The position numbers and the translations under genes were made by a program. Shown in pieces: positions 42,618-51,092 of a stretch of 64,000 nt of DNA; within the stretch, counting starts at the first letter, position 1; the number at the start of each line of letters is the position of its first letter. Under the pieces are notes generated by a model that saw only the letters and a program-made list of their open reading frames with translations, was not told where the DNA came from and did not search any database. Source of the DNA: Palsa-739 sp035532535 (GTDB lineage Bacteria > Actinomycetota > Thermoleophilia > Gaiellales > Gaiellaceae); contig DATKQT010000026.1 of assembly GCA_035532535.1 (NCBI GenBank), forward strand, positions 1 through 64,000, written 5' to 3'.

Positions 42618-42929
42618 CTAGTTGAAGCGGTTCAGCACCGTGATCAGCACCCGATCGAGGAGCCACAACACGATGATCGCGACCATCGGCGACAGGTCGA
42701 GCGGCCCGAACGAGGGCAGGAACCGCCGGAAGAGCCGCAGATATGGCTCCGACACGTCGTAGAGGAAGCGCTGGATCCGGTTGAGCGTGGGCGAATACGG
42801 GAGCCGGAGCCAGCTCGTGATGATGTAGGCGAAGATGACGAGGGTGTAGACGGTGATGAAGACGTCCACGAACGTCTCGGTCTTCGAGATCGCATCTCCG
42901 AGCAAGGTGACGGTGGCTGTAACGCCCAT
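42618..42929 (-). CDS. YggT family membrane protein
   Basis: 103 aa, two transmembrane segments, with YIITSWLRLPYSP, RFLYDVSEPYLRLFRRFLP and DLSPMVAIIVL. Function unknown; conserved next to sepF. Confidence 0.9.
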   Translation of the reverse strand: MGVTATVTLLGDAISKTETFVDVFITVYTLVIFAYIITSWLRLPYSPTLNRIQRFLYDVSEPYLRLFRRFLPSFGPLDLSPMVAIIVLWLLDRVLITVLNRFN

Positions 42930-42961
42930 CGAATGCGCGTTCGCCCCCTCGGGGCCTTTTC

Positions 42962-43519
42962 CTACGCCTGGTTGAAGAATCCGCCGCGCTCGAGCATGCG
43001 GGCACGCTCTTCGGCGGAGACCTCGACGTTCCGAGGCGTGAGGAGGAAGACCTTGTCGGCAACGCGCTGCATGCCGCCGTCCATCGCGTAGGTCAGGCCG
43101 CTGCCGAAGTCGATGAGGCGCTTCGCGAGCTCCTGGTCGGAGCCCTGGAGGTTGAGGATGACCGGCATCCCTTCCTTGAAGCGGTCGGCGATCTGCTGGG
43201 CGTCGTTGAAGCTCCGCGGCAGGACGAGGTGCACACGGACGGCCCCGGGGCCGGGGACGCTCTCGACGCCGCGCAGCCGCCGCGGCTCGGGCGCCGGACG
43301 GAGGATGCTCGTCCGCGCGTTTGCAGCCGACTCGGGGTCGGTCCAGTCGTCGAACTCCTCGCGCCGGCCGCGCCGGTGCGGGAGGCGGCGCACATTTGGC
43401 CGCTCGGCGTACGCGCGCTGAAGCTCCTCGTCGGTGACGTAGCCGTCCTCGTCCCAGTCCTCCTCTTCGGCGATGCCGAAGTAGACGAGAGTGCGGTTCC
43501 AGACGTCGGCGAAGGCCAT
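42962..43519 (-). CDS. sepF: Cell division protein SepF
   Basis: 185 aa. N-terminal amphipathic helix (WNRTLVYFGIAEEEDW), a charged linker, then the SepF core with RSFNDAQQIADRFKEGMPVILNLQ and RRLIDFGSGLTYAMDGG-type sequence (here KRLIDFGSGL). Tethers FtsZ to the membrane; the main FtsZ anchor in many actinobacteria. Confidence 0.95.
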   Translation of the reverse strand: MAFADVWNRTLVYFGIAEEEDWDEDGYVTDEELQRAYAERPNVRRLPHRRGRREEFDDWTDPESAANARTSILRPAPEPRRLRGVESVPGPGAVRVHLVLPRSFNDAQQIADRFKEGMPVILNLQGSDQELAKRLIDFGSGLTYAMDGGMQRVADKVFLLTPRNVEVSAEERARMLERGGFFNQA

Positions 43520-43532
43520 GGTTGCGCGGATC

Positions 43533-44066
43533 TTACCCCTGCCAGAGGACTGCGCCCACCCTGATGAGCGTCGCTCCCTCGTCGACCGCGACGGCGTAGT
43601 CCTGGCTCGTCCCCATCGACAGCTCGGACAGCCCGTTTGCCTCGGCCAGCTCCCGCAGCCGACGGAAGTACGGGCGCGAGGCTTCCGGATCGTCCGTCGC
43701 GGGCGGCATGGTCATGAGCCCGCGCACCTGCGGATAGATCTCGACGAAGGCCGGCACTCCCTCGGGCGCGACGCCGGACTTCGTCGGCTCGCCGGAGAGG
43801 TTCACCTCGACGAGCGCGGGAATCGTCAGTCGCTGCGCCGCCGACTCCGAGTCGAGCGAGTGGCAGAGCTCGCAGGTCGCGTTGACGATCTTCGCCTTGC
43901 GGCTCTGCAGGTGGCCGATGAAGTGCCACCGGAACGCATCCCCGTAGCGGGCGTGCTTCGACTCCAGATCCTGTGCGCGGTTCTCGCCGACCACGGGCAC
44001 TCCCGCTTCGGCGAGCACCGCCATTTCTTCGACGGTGACGTACTTCGTCGCGATCACCACCGTCAC
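43533..44066 (-). CDS. YggS/PLPBP family PLP-binding protein (start unresolved)
   Basis: 177 aa from GTG 44066. VIATKYV with the PLP lysine, VGENRAQDLESKH, WHFIGHLQSRK, EVNLSGEPTKSG, LSMGTSQDYAVA. PLP homeostasis protein. The frame continues upstream with RDPAAIRDRYDRIVEEVG, which looks like the true N-terminal helix of the family, but there is no ATG, GTG or TTG there. ACG 44132 would give about 199 aa and overlaps the pgeF stop region; a point mutation of ATG is also possible. Confidence 0.88.
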   Translation of the reverse strand: MTVVIATKYVTVEEMAVLAEAGVPVVGENRAQDLESKHARYGDAFRWHFIGHLQSRKAKIVNATCELCHSLDSESAAQRLTIPALVEVNLSGEPTKSGVAPEGVPAFVEIYPQVRGLMTMPPATDDPEASRPYFRRLRELAEANGLSELSMGTSQDYAVAVDEGATLIRVGAVLWQG

Positions 44067-44121
44067 GCTCGGCCCGACCTCTTCGACGATGCGGTCGTAG
44101 CGATCGCGGATCGCCGCAGGG

Positions 44122-44862
44122 TCACGTGACGTACGCGATCACTCCCTGCCGGCCGGTGCGGCCGAGATCGCGGCGATGGGAGAAGAAGCGCTCGCCGTTG
44201 CACGCGGTGCACACGTCGAGCCGTTCCACGTGCGCGCACCCCGCTGCGCGAAGCGCGCGGTCGACGCAGGTCCAGAGGTCGAGCTTGCCGTCCACGACGA
44301 CATCGGCGCCGAACGCCTCGCGCGCCGGGCCGGCGACCTCTTCCCCCACCTCGTAGCAGCACGGTCCGATCGCCGGGCCGACGACGGCCGCGAGCTTCCC
44401 CGGCCCGATTGCGCGCACGCCCTCGGCGACGATTCCGGCCAGGAGACCGCGCCAGCCGACGTGCAGGACGGCGAGGGCTGGACGCACGCGCGATTCGGGC
44501 CGGCGCGCGATCGCCACCGGCACGCAGTCCGCCGTGATGAGGAGCATGGCGCGCCCGCGTTCGTCGCTCCACAGCCCGTCGCAGTGGTCGTACACGGTTC
44601 CCGGCGTGACGATGCCGCGCGACTGCGCGCGCGTCACCGTCGCTCCGTGCCGCTGCCACGCCATCGTCGCCGCGTCGGCATCGGCGCCCACCGCTTCGCA
44701 CAGGCGCCGGCGATTCTCGACGACGGAGGCCGGATCGTCCTCCGTGCGGATGCCGAGGTTGAGCGACGCGTACGCGCCCTCGCTCACGCCGCCCTCGCGC
44801 GTCGAGAAGGCGACGCGGTACGGGCCGAGCGCGTCCCAGTCGATCAGCGCGACGCCGGCCAT
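44122..44862 (-). CDS. pgeF: Peptidoglycan editing factor PgeF / YfiH laccase-domain protein
   Basis: 246 aa. QRHGATV, TADCVPV and LHVGWRGLLAG hold the His/Cys/His metal site; C-terminal DVCTACNGERFFSHRRD. Removes wrongly incorporated residues from muropeptide precursors in studied species; also called polyphenol oxidase. Overlaps the CCA enzyme gene by 19 nt. Confidence 0.92.
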   Translation of the reverse strand: MAGVALIDWDALGPYRVAFSTREGGVSEGAYASLNLGIRTEDDPASVVENRRRLCEAVGADADAATMAWQRHGATVTRAQSRGIVTPGTVYDHCDGLWSDERGRAMLLITADCVPVAIARRPESRVRPALAVLHVGWRGLLAGIVAEGVRAIGPGKLAAVVGPAIGPCCYEVGEEVAGPAREAFGADVVVDGKLDLWTCVDRALRAAGCAHVERLDVCTACNGERFFSHRRDLGRTGRQGVIAYVT

Positions 44863-46178
44863 CCCTCCACCTTCGCATGCTCGAGCAGGCGGTCGCGGTC
44901 GTTCATGCTCGGATCGTCGACCACGAGCTCGAGCAACTCGTGCAACGCGCGGCCCAGGTCGGGCCCGGGGCGAAAGCCGAGCGCGAGGAGGTCGTCGCCG
45001 TCGACGGCGAGGTCGCTGAGACGGTGAGGCGCCGGCAGCTCCTGCTCGAGCAGCGCGCGCAGCGCTTCGACTCCGCTCGTATCGCCGTTCTTCCCGCGCA
45101 GGTCTGCCACCCGGATCGCCACCAGGTCGAATGCGAGCTCGTCGCCGTGCTGCAGGAGGAACCGGCGCGCCTCGCGCGGCGTCCTCGGCCGGGCCTCGTC
45201 GCTGTACGGATGCTCGCGCACGATCGCGACGACGCGGCGTGCGAGCCGCTCGGGATACCGCAGCCGCCGCAACGTGTCGCGCGCGATCTGCGCGCCGACG
45301 CGCGCGTGGCCGAGGAAATCGGCGTCGACCGGCTTTCCCAGATCGTGAAAGAGCGCCGCGAGTCGCACGGCGAGGTGGTCGCCGGCGTCGGCCGATTCCT
45401 GGACGACGGCGAAGATGTGATCGGCGAGATACCGGGCCGGCCCGAACTCGGGTATCAGCTCGACGAGCACACCGGTGTCGCGCGCGGCAATGAGCGCAGC
45501 CGCCGGACGGCCGCCGAGCAGGAGTTTCGAAAGCTCGCCCATTCCGTCCGCGGCGAGACCGCCGCCGATCCGCTCGCCGGACACGAGTCGAACCGCGGGC
45601 GCCTCCTTGACCATCTGTGCACGCGTCTGCTCGTCGAGCTCGAACCCGAGCTGCGACACGAAGCGGAGGCCGCGCACGAGCCGGAGCGGATCCTCGGCGA
45701 AGCTCATCGGGGACACGATGCGCAAGATGCGGTGCTCGAGATCCGCCCGGCCGTCGAGCGGATCGACGATCGTGCCGTCCTCGAGCCGCCGCGCGATCGC
45801 GTTCACCGTGAAGTCACGGCGGCGCATGTCGTCCTCGACCGCGAGCAACGGATCCGCGACGATCTCGAAGTCGTGCCGGCCCGGACCGGTGCTCACCTCC
45901 TTGCGAGGCGGCGCGAACTCGATCCCTGCCGGCGCGAGGGCGCGAATCTCGGGGTCGCGCGGATGCAGGCGGACTCCGACCAGGCGATCGGCGACGACGA
46001 GGTCCTCGACGCGGCCGTGCGGCTCGAGCGCAGCCCGGAGCGCGTCGGTGTCGACGCCCGGGACGAGGAAGTCGGCGTCCTTCGACTCGAGGCCGAGCAG
46101 TTCGTCACGGACGGCGCCGCCCACGAGGTACGCGTCCAGGCCGAGCGAGCGGACGTAGTCCTCGATCGCGCGAATCAA
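44844..46178 (-). CDS. cca: CCA-adding tRNA nucleotidyltransferase with HD domain
   Basis: 444 aa. LVGGAVRDELLGLESKDADFLV (GGxVRD and D-x-D), RRRDFTVNAIA, EDPLRLVRGLRF, then an HD domain AALFHDLGKPV at about 270. Adds CCA to tRNA 3' ends, needed here because tRNA-Pro lacks encoded CCA. TTG 46178 start; a more internal start would cut the head of the catalytic domain. Confidence 0.92.
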   Translation of the reverse strand: MIRAIEDYVRSLGLDAYLVGGAVRDELLGLESKDADFLVPGVDTDALRAALEPHGRVEDLVVADRLVGVRLHPRDPEIRALAPAGIEFAPPRKEVSTGPGRHDFEIVADPLLAVEDDMRRRDFTVNAIARRLEDGTIVDPLDGRADLEHRILRIVSPMSFAEDPLRLVRGLRFVSQLGFELDEQTRAQMVKEAPAVRLVSGERIGGGLAADGMGELSKLLLGGRPAAALIAARDTGVLVELIPEFGPARYLADHIFAVVQESADAGDHLAVRLAALFHDLGKPVDADFLGHARVGAQIARDTLRRLRYPERLARRVVAIVREHPYSDEARPRTPREARRFLLQHGDELAFDLVAIRVADLRGKNGDTSGVEALRALLEQELPAPHRLSDLAVDGDDLLALGFRPGPDLGRALHELLELVVDDPSMNDRDRLLEHAKVEGWPASR

Positions 46179-46186
46179 CGTGGTGC

Positions 46187-46576
46187 CTAGACCGTCGCGA
46201 TCGCTTCGATCTCGACGAGCGCCCCCGACGGGAGCTTCGCCACCTCGACGGTCGAGCGCGCGGGCGGCACGTCGCCGACGTGCTTCGCGTACACGTTATT
46301 CATTCCCTGGAAGTCGTCGAGGTTCTGCAGGAAGACGGTCGTCTTCACGAGCTTGTCGAGACCGCTGCCCGCTGCTTCGAGGATCGCGCGGAGATTCGCA
46401 ATCACCTGCTCGGTCTGCTCTTCGATCGAGCCGCCGCTCAACTCCTTCGCGCCGGGCGTCAGCGCGAGTTGGCCGGACACGAAGACGAATCCGCCCGAGC
46501 GGATGGCCTGGGAGTACGGCGCGCCCTGGAACGGCGCGGGTGCCGCCTCGGTGCGAACAGCGGTCTTGTCACTCAC
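46187..46576 (-). CDS. RidA family protein
   Basis: 129 aa. GAPYSQAIRSGGFVFVSGQ, PPARSTVEVAKLP with the catalytic Arg and EIEAIATV. Hydrolyses reactive enamine/imine intermediates. GTG 46576 has AAAGGAG six bases upstream and overlaps the HisB-like stop (GTGA). Confidence 0.93.
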   Translation of the reverse strand: MSDKTAVRTEAAPAPFQGAPYSQAIRSGGFVFVSGQLALTPGAKELSGGSIEEQTEQVIANLRAILEAAGSGLDKLVKTTVFLQNLDDFQGMNNVYAKHVGDVPPARSTVEVAKLPSGALVEIEAIATV

Positions 46577-47103
46577 GCTCGGCTCCTTTCGGTGCATGCG
46601 GCGGCGAGGGCGACCCCGAGCGCCTTGAAGATCGCGTCCAGCACGTGCTGCGTATCGGTCCCGTTCAGCAGGCGGACGTGCAACGTCACGCCGGCTCCCT
46701 CGGCGAAGCGCTCGAGGAAGCGGCGCGCAACGTCCGTGCCGAGGCCGCCGATCCGCGCCTGGGTGAGGTCGACGTTCGAGACGAGCAACGGGACCTCGGT
46801 GACCTCGAGCACGACCGTCGCGAGCGCCTCCGCGGAGGTCATCACGGCAGAGCCGTACCCACGGGCCAGCTCGGCGCGCAGCGGCCCGGCGAGCGCGCGA
46901 CCGAGCGCGCTGCCCGCCTCGGCGACCTCCGCCTCGGCGGCACCCGGCTCGACCTCGAGCGAGAGGTCGAACGATGCGTACTCTGCGAGCCGTTCCAGCA
47001 GGCTGTCGAGCACGGGCAGGCCGGTGTCGACGTTGGCCGATCCCTCCCCGTGCGGGTCGACGCGGACACCGCTGCGCCCGGCCGCAGGCTCACGTGCGTT
47101 CAT
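46573..47103 (-). CDS. HisB-fold protein lacking most catalytic metal ligands
   Basis: 176 aa, alignable over its length with imidazoleglycerol-phosphate dehydratase: TGLPVLDSLLERLAEYASFDL for the DHML..L..HG region, SALGRAL, VTEVPLL, and TLHVRLLNGTDTQHVLDAIF for the second His-rich motif. The first His of DHML is Ser34 and the HG His is Tyr42. The HHxxED metal box is replaced by an Ala/Glu stretch (residues 55-63) that is two residues shorter, and the second box keeps only one His. It is therefore unlikely to be a dehydratase. It heads an operon with ridA, cca and pgeF. TACGCT lies seven bases before ATG. Confidence 0.72.
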   Translation of the reverse strand: MNAREPAAGRSGVRVDPHGEGSANVDTGLPVLDSLLERLAEYASFDLSLEVEPGAAEAEVAEAGSALGRALAGPLRAELARGYGSAVMTSAEALATVVLEVTEVPLLVSNVDLTQARIGGLGTDVARRFLERFAEGAGVTLHVRLLNGTDTQHVLDAIFKALGVALAAACTERSRA

Positions 47104-47121
47104 GGCGCCGAGCGTACTACC

Positions 47122-47174
47122 AGGAGGGTTCGGCGGGATGCTGCGAGACAGCCACGATTCCGCCGAACCCTCCT
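47122..47174. repeat. Interrupted palindrome in the divergent HisB-like / subtilase gap
   Basis: 15-bp perfect arms AGGAGGGTTCGGCGG (47122-47136) and complement (47160-47174), separated by 23 nt. It lies about 20 bp upstream of the HisB-like start and 80 bp upstream of the subtilase start. Could be a regulator site or a terminator for unseen transcripts. Confidence 0.7.
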
Positions 47175-47254
47175 TGAGACGATGGGACCAGGCGACCGGA
47201 AGATGGGTCGCCCGGCCCATGGCTCTCCTCCACCCCGCCCCGTAGCGTCGGACC

Positions 47255-48148
47255 GTGCTTCCCGCCGCGGCCGCCCTCGTCGCAGCGCTCGCAGCCGCGG
47301 GCTCGGGCTGGCAGCTCGCCGCCGTCGACGAGGCCGGCATCTCGCCGAGCATCCTGCACGCGGCCGCGCACGTCGAGATCGCAGTCATCGACACGGGCGC
47401 CGACCTTTCCGTTCCGGAGATCGGCGCACGCACCGTGCGGGCATACGACGTGCGCACGGGGACCTCGGACGTCCGGGACGTGAACGGGCATGGGACGTTC
47501 GTGACGTCGCTCGCTGCCGCCTACAGCGGGAACGCGCGCCTCCTGGTCGTGAAGGCCGGGAGCTCGAGCGGAGCCTTCTCCGACGCCGCCGAAGCGACGG
47601 CGATCCGGTACGCAATCGCGCACGGCGCGCGGATCATCAACCTCAGCATCGGCGGGCCGACCACGTCGAAGGTCGAGCGGTCGGCGATCCGGTTCGCGGA
47701 CGCACACGGCGCCCTCATCGTCACCGCGGCAGGCAACGACTACGGCTTCGGCAATCCCGTCGAGTATCCGGCTGCGCTTCTCCAGCCCGTCGGATCGAAC
47801 GGTGTCGGAGGAACGGGGCTGGTCGTCGCGGCCGCTCAGGACGGCGCGCGTGCGTCCTTCTCCGGCACCGGGTCGTGGATCTCGCTCGCCGCCCCCGGCG
47901 TCGACGTCTACGGGGCGCTCGGACGGGGTCGATACGGCCGCGGGAGCGGAACGTCGTTCGCAGCCGCGGAGGTGTCCGGCGCGGCGGCGCTCGTGTGGGC
48001 GGCGGACCCTCGGCTGACCGCGCAGCGTGTCGCCCGGCTGCTCGAGGAGACGGCATCGGGGCACGGCGTGTGGACGTCGGACCTCGGCTTCGGCGTCATC
48101 GACGTCGCTGCTGCCGTCGGACGCGCGGCGACACTTGCCGAGCGGTAG
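47255..48148 (+). CDS. Small S8 (subtilisin-like) serine protease
   Basis: 297 aa. Catalytic Asp in VIDTGADL, His in VNGHGTFVTS, oxyanion Asn in TAAGND, Ser in SGTSFAAAEVSG. Hydrophobic N-terminus (1-16) may be a signal peptide. No propeptide inhibitor domain is evident. GTG 47255 preceded by TAGCGT at 47243-47248, six bases away, with no Shine-Dalgarno: a leaderless start is likely. Ends 3 nt from the murA stop (convergent). Confidence 0.88.
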   Translation: MLPAAAALVAALAAAGSGWQLAAVDEAGISPSILHAAAHVEIAVIDTGADLSVPEIGARTVRAYDVRTGTSDVRDVNGHGTFVTSLAAAYSGNARLLVVKAGSSSGAFSDAAEATAIRYAIAHGARIINLSIGGPTTSKVERSAIRFADAHGALIVTAAGNDYGFGNPVEYPAALLQPVGSNGVGGTGLVVAAAQDGARASFSGTGSWISLAAPGVDVYGALGRGRYGRGSGTSFAAAEVSGAAALVWAADPRLTAQRVARLLEETASGHGVWTSDLGFGVIDVAAAVGRAATLAER

Positions 48149-48151
48149 CGC

Positions 48152-49459
48152 TTACGCGGTCGCGTCGACGCGCTCGATGGACGCACCGAGCGCGCGAAGG
48201 CGTTCGTCGATCCGCTCGTAGCCCTTGTCGATCTGATGGATGGCACCGATCGTCGAGCGTCCCTCCGCGCACAGCGCTGCGAGCAACATCGCCATGCCGG
48301 CGCGGATGTCGGGGCTCTCCATCCGCTGCCCGACAAGTGGGGTCGGGCCGGTGACAACCGCGCGGTGCGGATCGCACAGGATGATCCGCGCTCCCATCGA
48401 CACGAGCTTGTCGGTGAAGAACAGGCGGTTCTCGAACATCTTCTCGAACATGAGCACCGTCCCGAACGCCTGCGTCGCGACGGTGATCGCGATCGATGTG
48501 AGGTCGGACGGGAACGCCGGCCAGGGGCCGTCCTCGATCTTCGGGATCATCCCGCCGAGGTCGTCGCGGATGACGAGCTGCTGCCGGGAAGGCATGTGCA
48601 CGCTGTCCTCGCCGATCTCCATGCGGACACCGAGGCGCTCGAACGCCGGCTTGATCGAGACGAGATCCTTTGGATCGGCGCCCTCGACGATGACATCGCC
48701 GCCGCTGATCGCGGCCATGCCGATGAAGCTGCCGACCTCGATGTGGTCGGGGCCGATCGCCCACGAGCCCCCGGTCAGCGTGTCGACGCCGTGAATGCGC
48801 AGCACGTTCGACTCGATGCCCTCGATGCGTGCGCCGAGCGAGACGAGGAAGCGGCACAGGTCCTGCACGTGCGGCTCGCACGCGGCGTTGCCGAGCACGG
48901 TCTCGCCCTGCGTCAGCACCGCCGCCATGATGGTGTTCTCCGTCGCCATCACGCTGGCCTCGTCGAGGAACACGTGCGCGCCGCGGAGCCCATCGGTGCG
49001 CATCTCGTACTGGCGATCGATGTCGACGTCCGCGCCGAGCTCGGCGAACGCGTGCATGTGCGGATCGAGCCGGCGACGGCCGATGACATCGCCGCCCGGC
49101 GGCGGCATCGTCGCGCGGCCGAAGCGTGCGAGCAGCGGGCCGGCGAGCAGAAACGACGCGCGCATGCGCGCGCACAGCATCGGGTCCGGGCTCGACTTGG
49201 CGACGTTCGCCGTGTCGACGCGTACCTCGTTCGGCCCCACCCACGCGGCGTCAGCGCCGAGGTCGCCGAGAAGCTCGATCATCGTGTCCACGTCGCGGAT
49301 GCGCGGGACGTTCGTCAGCGCAACCGGCTCTCCGGTGAGCAGGGTGGCGGCGAGGATCGGAAGTGCACCGTTCTTGTTTCCGGCAACACGAATCGACCCG
49401 CTCAGCGGGCGCGCGCCTTCGATCACGAAGGCGTCGGCGACAGCAGGTACGACGGCCAC
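48152..49459 (-). CDS. murA: UDP-N-acetylglucosamine 1-carboxyvinyltransferase
   Basis: 435 aa, first committed step of peptidoglycan synthesis. VAGNKNGALPIL (catalytic Lys), PFPSD-type AFPSDLTS with the catalytic Asp, PDIRAGMAML with the conserved Arg. The active-site loop reads PPGGDVIG: the fosfomycin-target Cys (Cys115 in E. coli) is Asp124 here, as in mycobacteria, which predicts intrinsic fosfomycin resistance of the enzyme. GTG 49459 lies 8 nt after TACATT with no Shine-Dalgarno. Confidence 0.95.
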   Translation of the reverse strand: MAVVPAVADAFVIEGARPLSGSIRVAGNKNGALPILAATLLTGEPVALTNVPRIRDVDTMIELLGDLGADAAWVGPNEVRVDTANVAKSSPDPMLCARMRASFLLAGPLLARFGRATMPPPGGDVIGRRRLDPHMHAFAELGADVDIDRQYEMRTDGLRGAHVFLDEASVMATENTIMAAVLTQGETVLGNAACEPHVQDLCRFLVSLGARIEGIESNVLRIHGVDTLTGGSWAIGPDHIEVGSFIGMAAISGGDVIVEGADPKDLVSIKPAFERLGVRMEIGEDSVHMPSRQQLVIRDDLGGMIPKIEDGPWPAFPSDLTSIAITVATQAFGTVLMFEKMFENRLFFTDKLVSMGARIILCDPHRAVVTGPTPLVGQRMESPDIRAGMAMLLAALCAEGRSTIGAIHQIDKGYERIDERLRALGASIERVDATA

Positions 49460-49466
49460 TGGGCGG

Positions 49467-49473
49467 TAATGTA
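49467..49473. promoter_or_regulatory. Bidirectional TANNNTA element between murA and HD gene
   Basis: TAATGTA. TAATGT (plus) is 6 nt from GTG 49479 and TACATT (minus) 8 nt from GTG 49459. The two genes have 19 bases between starts and no Shine-Dalgarno, so one symmetric -10 may fire both leaderless transcripts. Confidence 0.5.
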
Positions 49474-49478
49474 GCGGC

Positions 49479-50042
49479 GTGTCCGAACCGACTCGCCAAC
49501 AGGCCTGGGAGACGCTGACGCGGTACACGAAGAGCGAGTCGCTGCTGCGGCATGCGCTCGCCGTCGAGGCCGCGACGGCCGCGTATGCCCGCAAACTCGG
49601 CGGCGACGAGGAGCTCTGGCGCGTCTCAGCGCTCCTGCACGACTTCGATTACGAGATGCACCCGACGCTGGACAAGCATCCGCAGGACGGCGCGCCGATC
49701 CTCCGGGAGGAGGGCTATCCCGACGAGGTCGTCGACACCGTGCTCTCGCACGCCGAGCATCTCGGCCTCCCCCGTGACACGCCGCTCAAGAAGGCGCTCT
49801 TCGCCTGCGACGAGCTGTCCGGCTTCGTGCACGCGTGCGCGCTCGTGCGGCCGACCGGCCTCGAAGGCCTGGAGCCGAAGTCGGTGCGCAAGAAGTTGAA
49901 ACAGCCGTCGTTCGCCGCCGGCGTGCATCGCGAGGACGTCTACAAGGGCGCCGAAGAGCTCGGCGTCGATCTCGACGACCACATCCGCACGGTCGTCGAG
50001 GCGTTGCAGCCGATCGCCGGCGAGCTCGGGCTACCCGCGTAG
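49479..50042 (+). CDS. HD-domain protein
   Basis: 187 aa. An N-terminal His (LLRHALAVE), the HD pair in SALLHDFDYEMHP and SHAEHLGLP give the metal-site pattern of HD phosphohydrolases. Substrate unknown. The 3' end overlaps the class V aminotransferase by 12 nt (convergent). Confidence 0.85.
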   Translation: MSEPTRQQAWETLTRYTKSESLLRHALAVEAATAAYARKLGGDEELWRVSALLHDFDYEMHPTLDKHPQDGAPILREEGYPDEVVDTVLSHAEHLGLPRDTPLKKALFACDELSGFVHACALVRPTGLEGLEPKSVRKKLKQPSFAAGVHREDVYKGAEELGVDLDDHIRTVVEALQPIAGELGLPA

Positions 50043-51092
50043 ACCTGCGGCAAGCCGCTCGAGATCGTCCTCGTTCGTCCACCAGCCGACGGCGGCGCGC
50101 ACGAGGTTGCGTCCCGGCACCTCGCGCACGATCACGTCCTGCCGGTCGAGCGCCGCGACGAGCTCGGTCGGGTCGGCGCTCGGCCGAAACGCGACGAGCG
50201 TGGAGTGCCGAGGCGGCGTCACCACTTCGACGAGCCCGGACAGCAATTCGTGGCAGCGCGCCGCGGTGGCGGCCGCACGCTCGTACCGCCAGTCGGGATG
50301 CGTGCCGAGCGCGGCGACGAGGCCGGCAAGCGTCGGACCTGACGTGAAGCCTGAGTCGAACCGCGCCGCTCCCGGCTTCGGCTCGAACGCGCCCGACGGC
50401 TCGTACGACGCAGCGGCGAAATGGCCCGGCGTCGCCACGCGCAGCCGCTCGGGATCGCGGACGTACAGGCCGCCCGTCTGCTCTGGGCCGCAGAGCCACT
50501 TCTGCGGCGACACGGTGTAGAAGTCGAATCCGCCCGCGTCGACCTCGACGGCACCGGCCGATTGGGCGCCGTCCACGAGCAGGGGGACACCGCTCCGTTC
50601 GCGGAGGCACGCGAGGTCGAGCCGCCGGCCGGTCGTCCACAGGATGTGCGAGGTCGCGATCAGGCGCGTCCTCGGCGTGACCGCCGCGAGGATGGCGTCC
50701 TCGTCGGCGTCGGTGACGACGACCCGCGCACCGGACGCGTACGCCGAGCCGATCAGGCCGAAGTGCTCCTGGTCGGTCGTGACGATCTCATCGTCGCCGG
50801 TCAGGTCAAGACCGGAGAACACGATCGCGCAGCTCCTGCTTGTCGACTCCGTGAGAGCGACATGCTCCGCGTCGACGCCGATCACGGCGGCGAGCCCATA
50901 GCGCGCCTCGTCACGCAGCCCGATGATGCGCTCGATCCAGCGCGAGCCGCTCCGTCCTTCCCGGGACTCGCGTTCGAGCTCCTCCGCGATGGCGGCCGAC
51001 GTTGCCGCCGCGAGCGGTCCGTTCGTGCCCGCGTTCAGATACGCGTAGCGCTCGAGCACCGGAAACTGCGCGCGTGCCTCCTCGAACGTCAC
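50031..51092 (-). CDS. Class V aminotransferase / cysteine desulfurase-like
   Basis: 353 aa PLP enzyme. YLNAGTNGPL, VDGAQSAGAVEVD (cofactor Asp) and TVSPQKWLCGPEQTGGLYV with the PLP Lys. Lacks the Cys loop expected of SufS/IscS, so it is more like an isopenicillin-epimerase/aminotransferase V protein. Reaction unknown. GTG 51092 overlaps the upstream stop (GTGA). Confidence 0.85.
   Translation of the reverse strand: MTFEEARAQFPVLERYAYLNAGTNGPLAAATSAAIAEELERESREGRSGSRWIERIIGLRDEARYGLAAVIGVDAEHVALTESTSRSCAIVFSGLDLTGDDEIVTTDQEHFGLIGSAYASGARVVVTDADEDAILAAVTPRTRLIATSHILWTTGRRLDLACLRERSGVPLLVDGAQSAGAVEVDAGGFDFYTVSPQKWLCGPEQTGGLYVRDPERLRVATPGHFAAASYEPSGAFEPKPGAARFDSGFTSGPTLAGLVAALGTHPDWRYERAAATAARCHELLSGLVEVVTPPRHSTLVAFRPSADPTELVAALDRQDVIVREVPGRNLVRAAVGWWTNEDDLERLAAGLRG

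Noticed and set aside
44063..44125. A frameshifted GTG start for yggS in the GTGA overlap with the pgeF stop
   Set aside because: That GTG is in a different frame from the yggS body and runs into a stop at 44063; it would require an indel that cannot be shown here.
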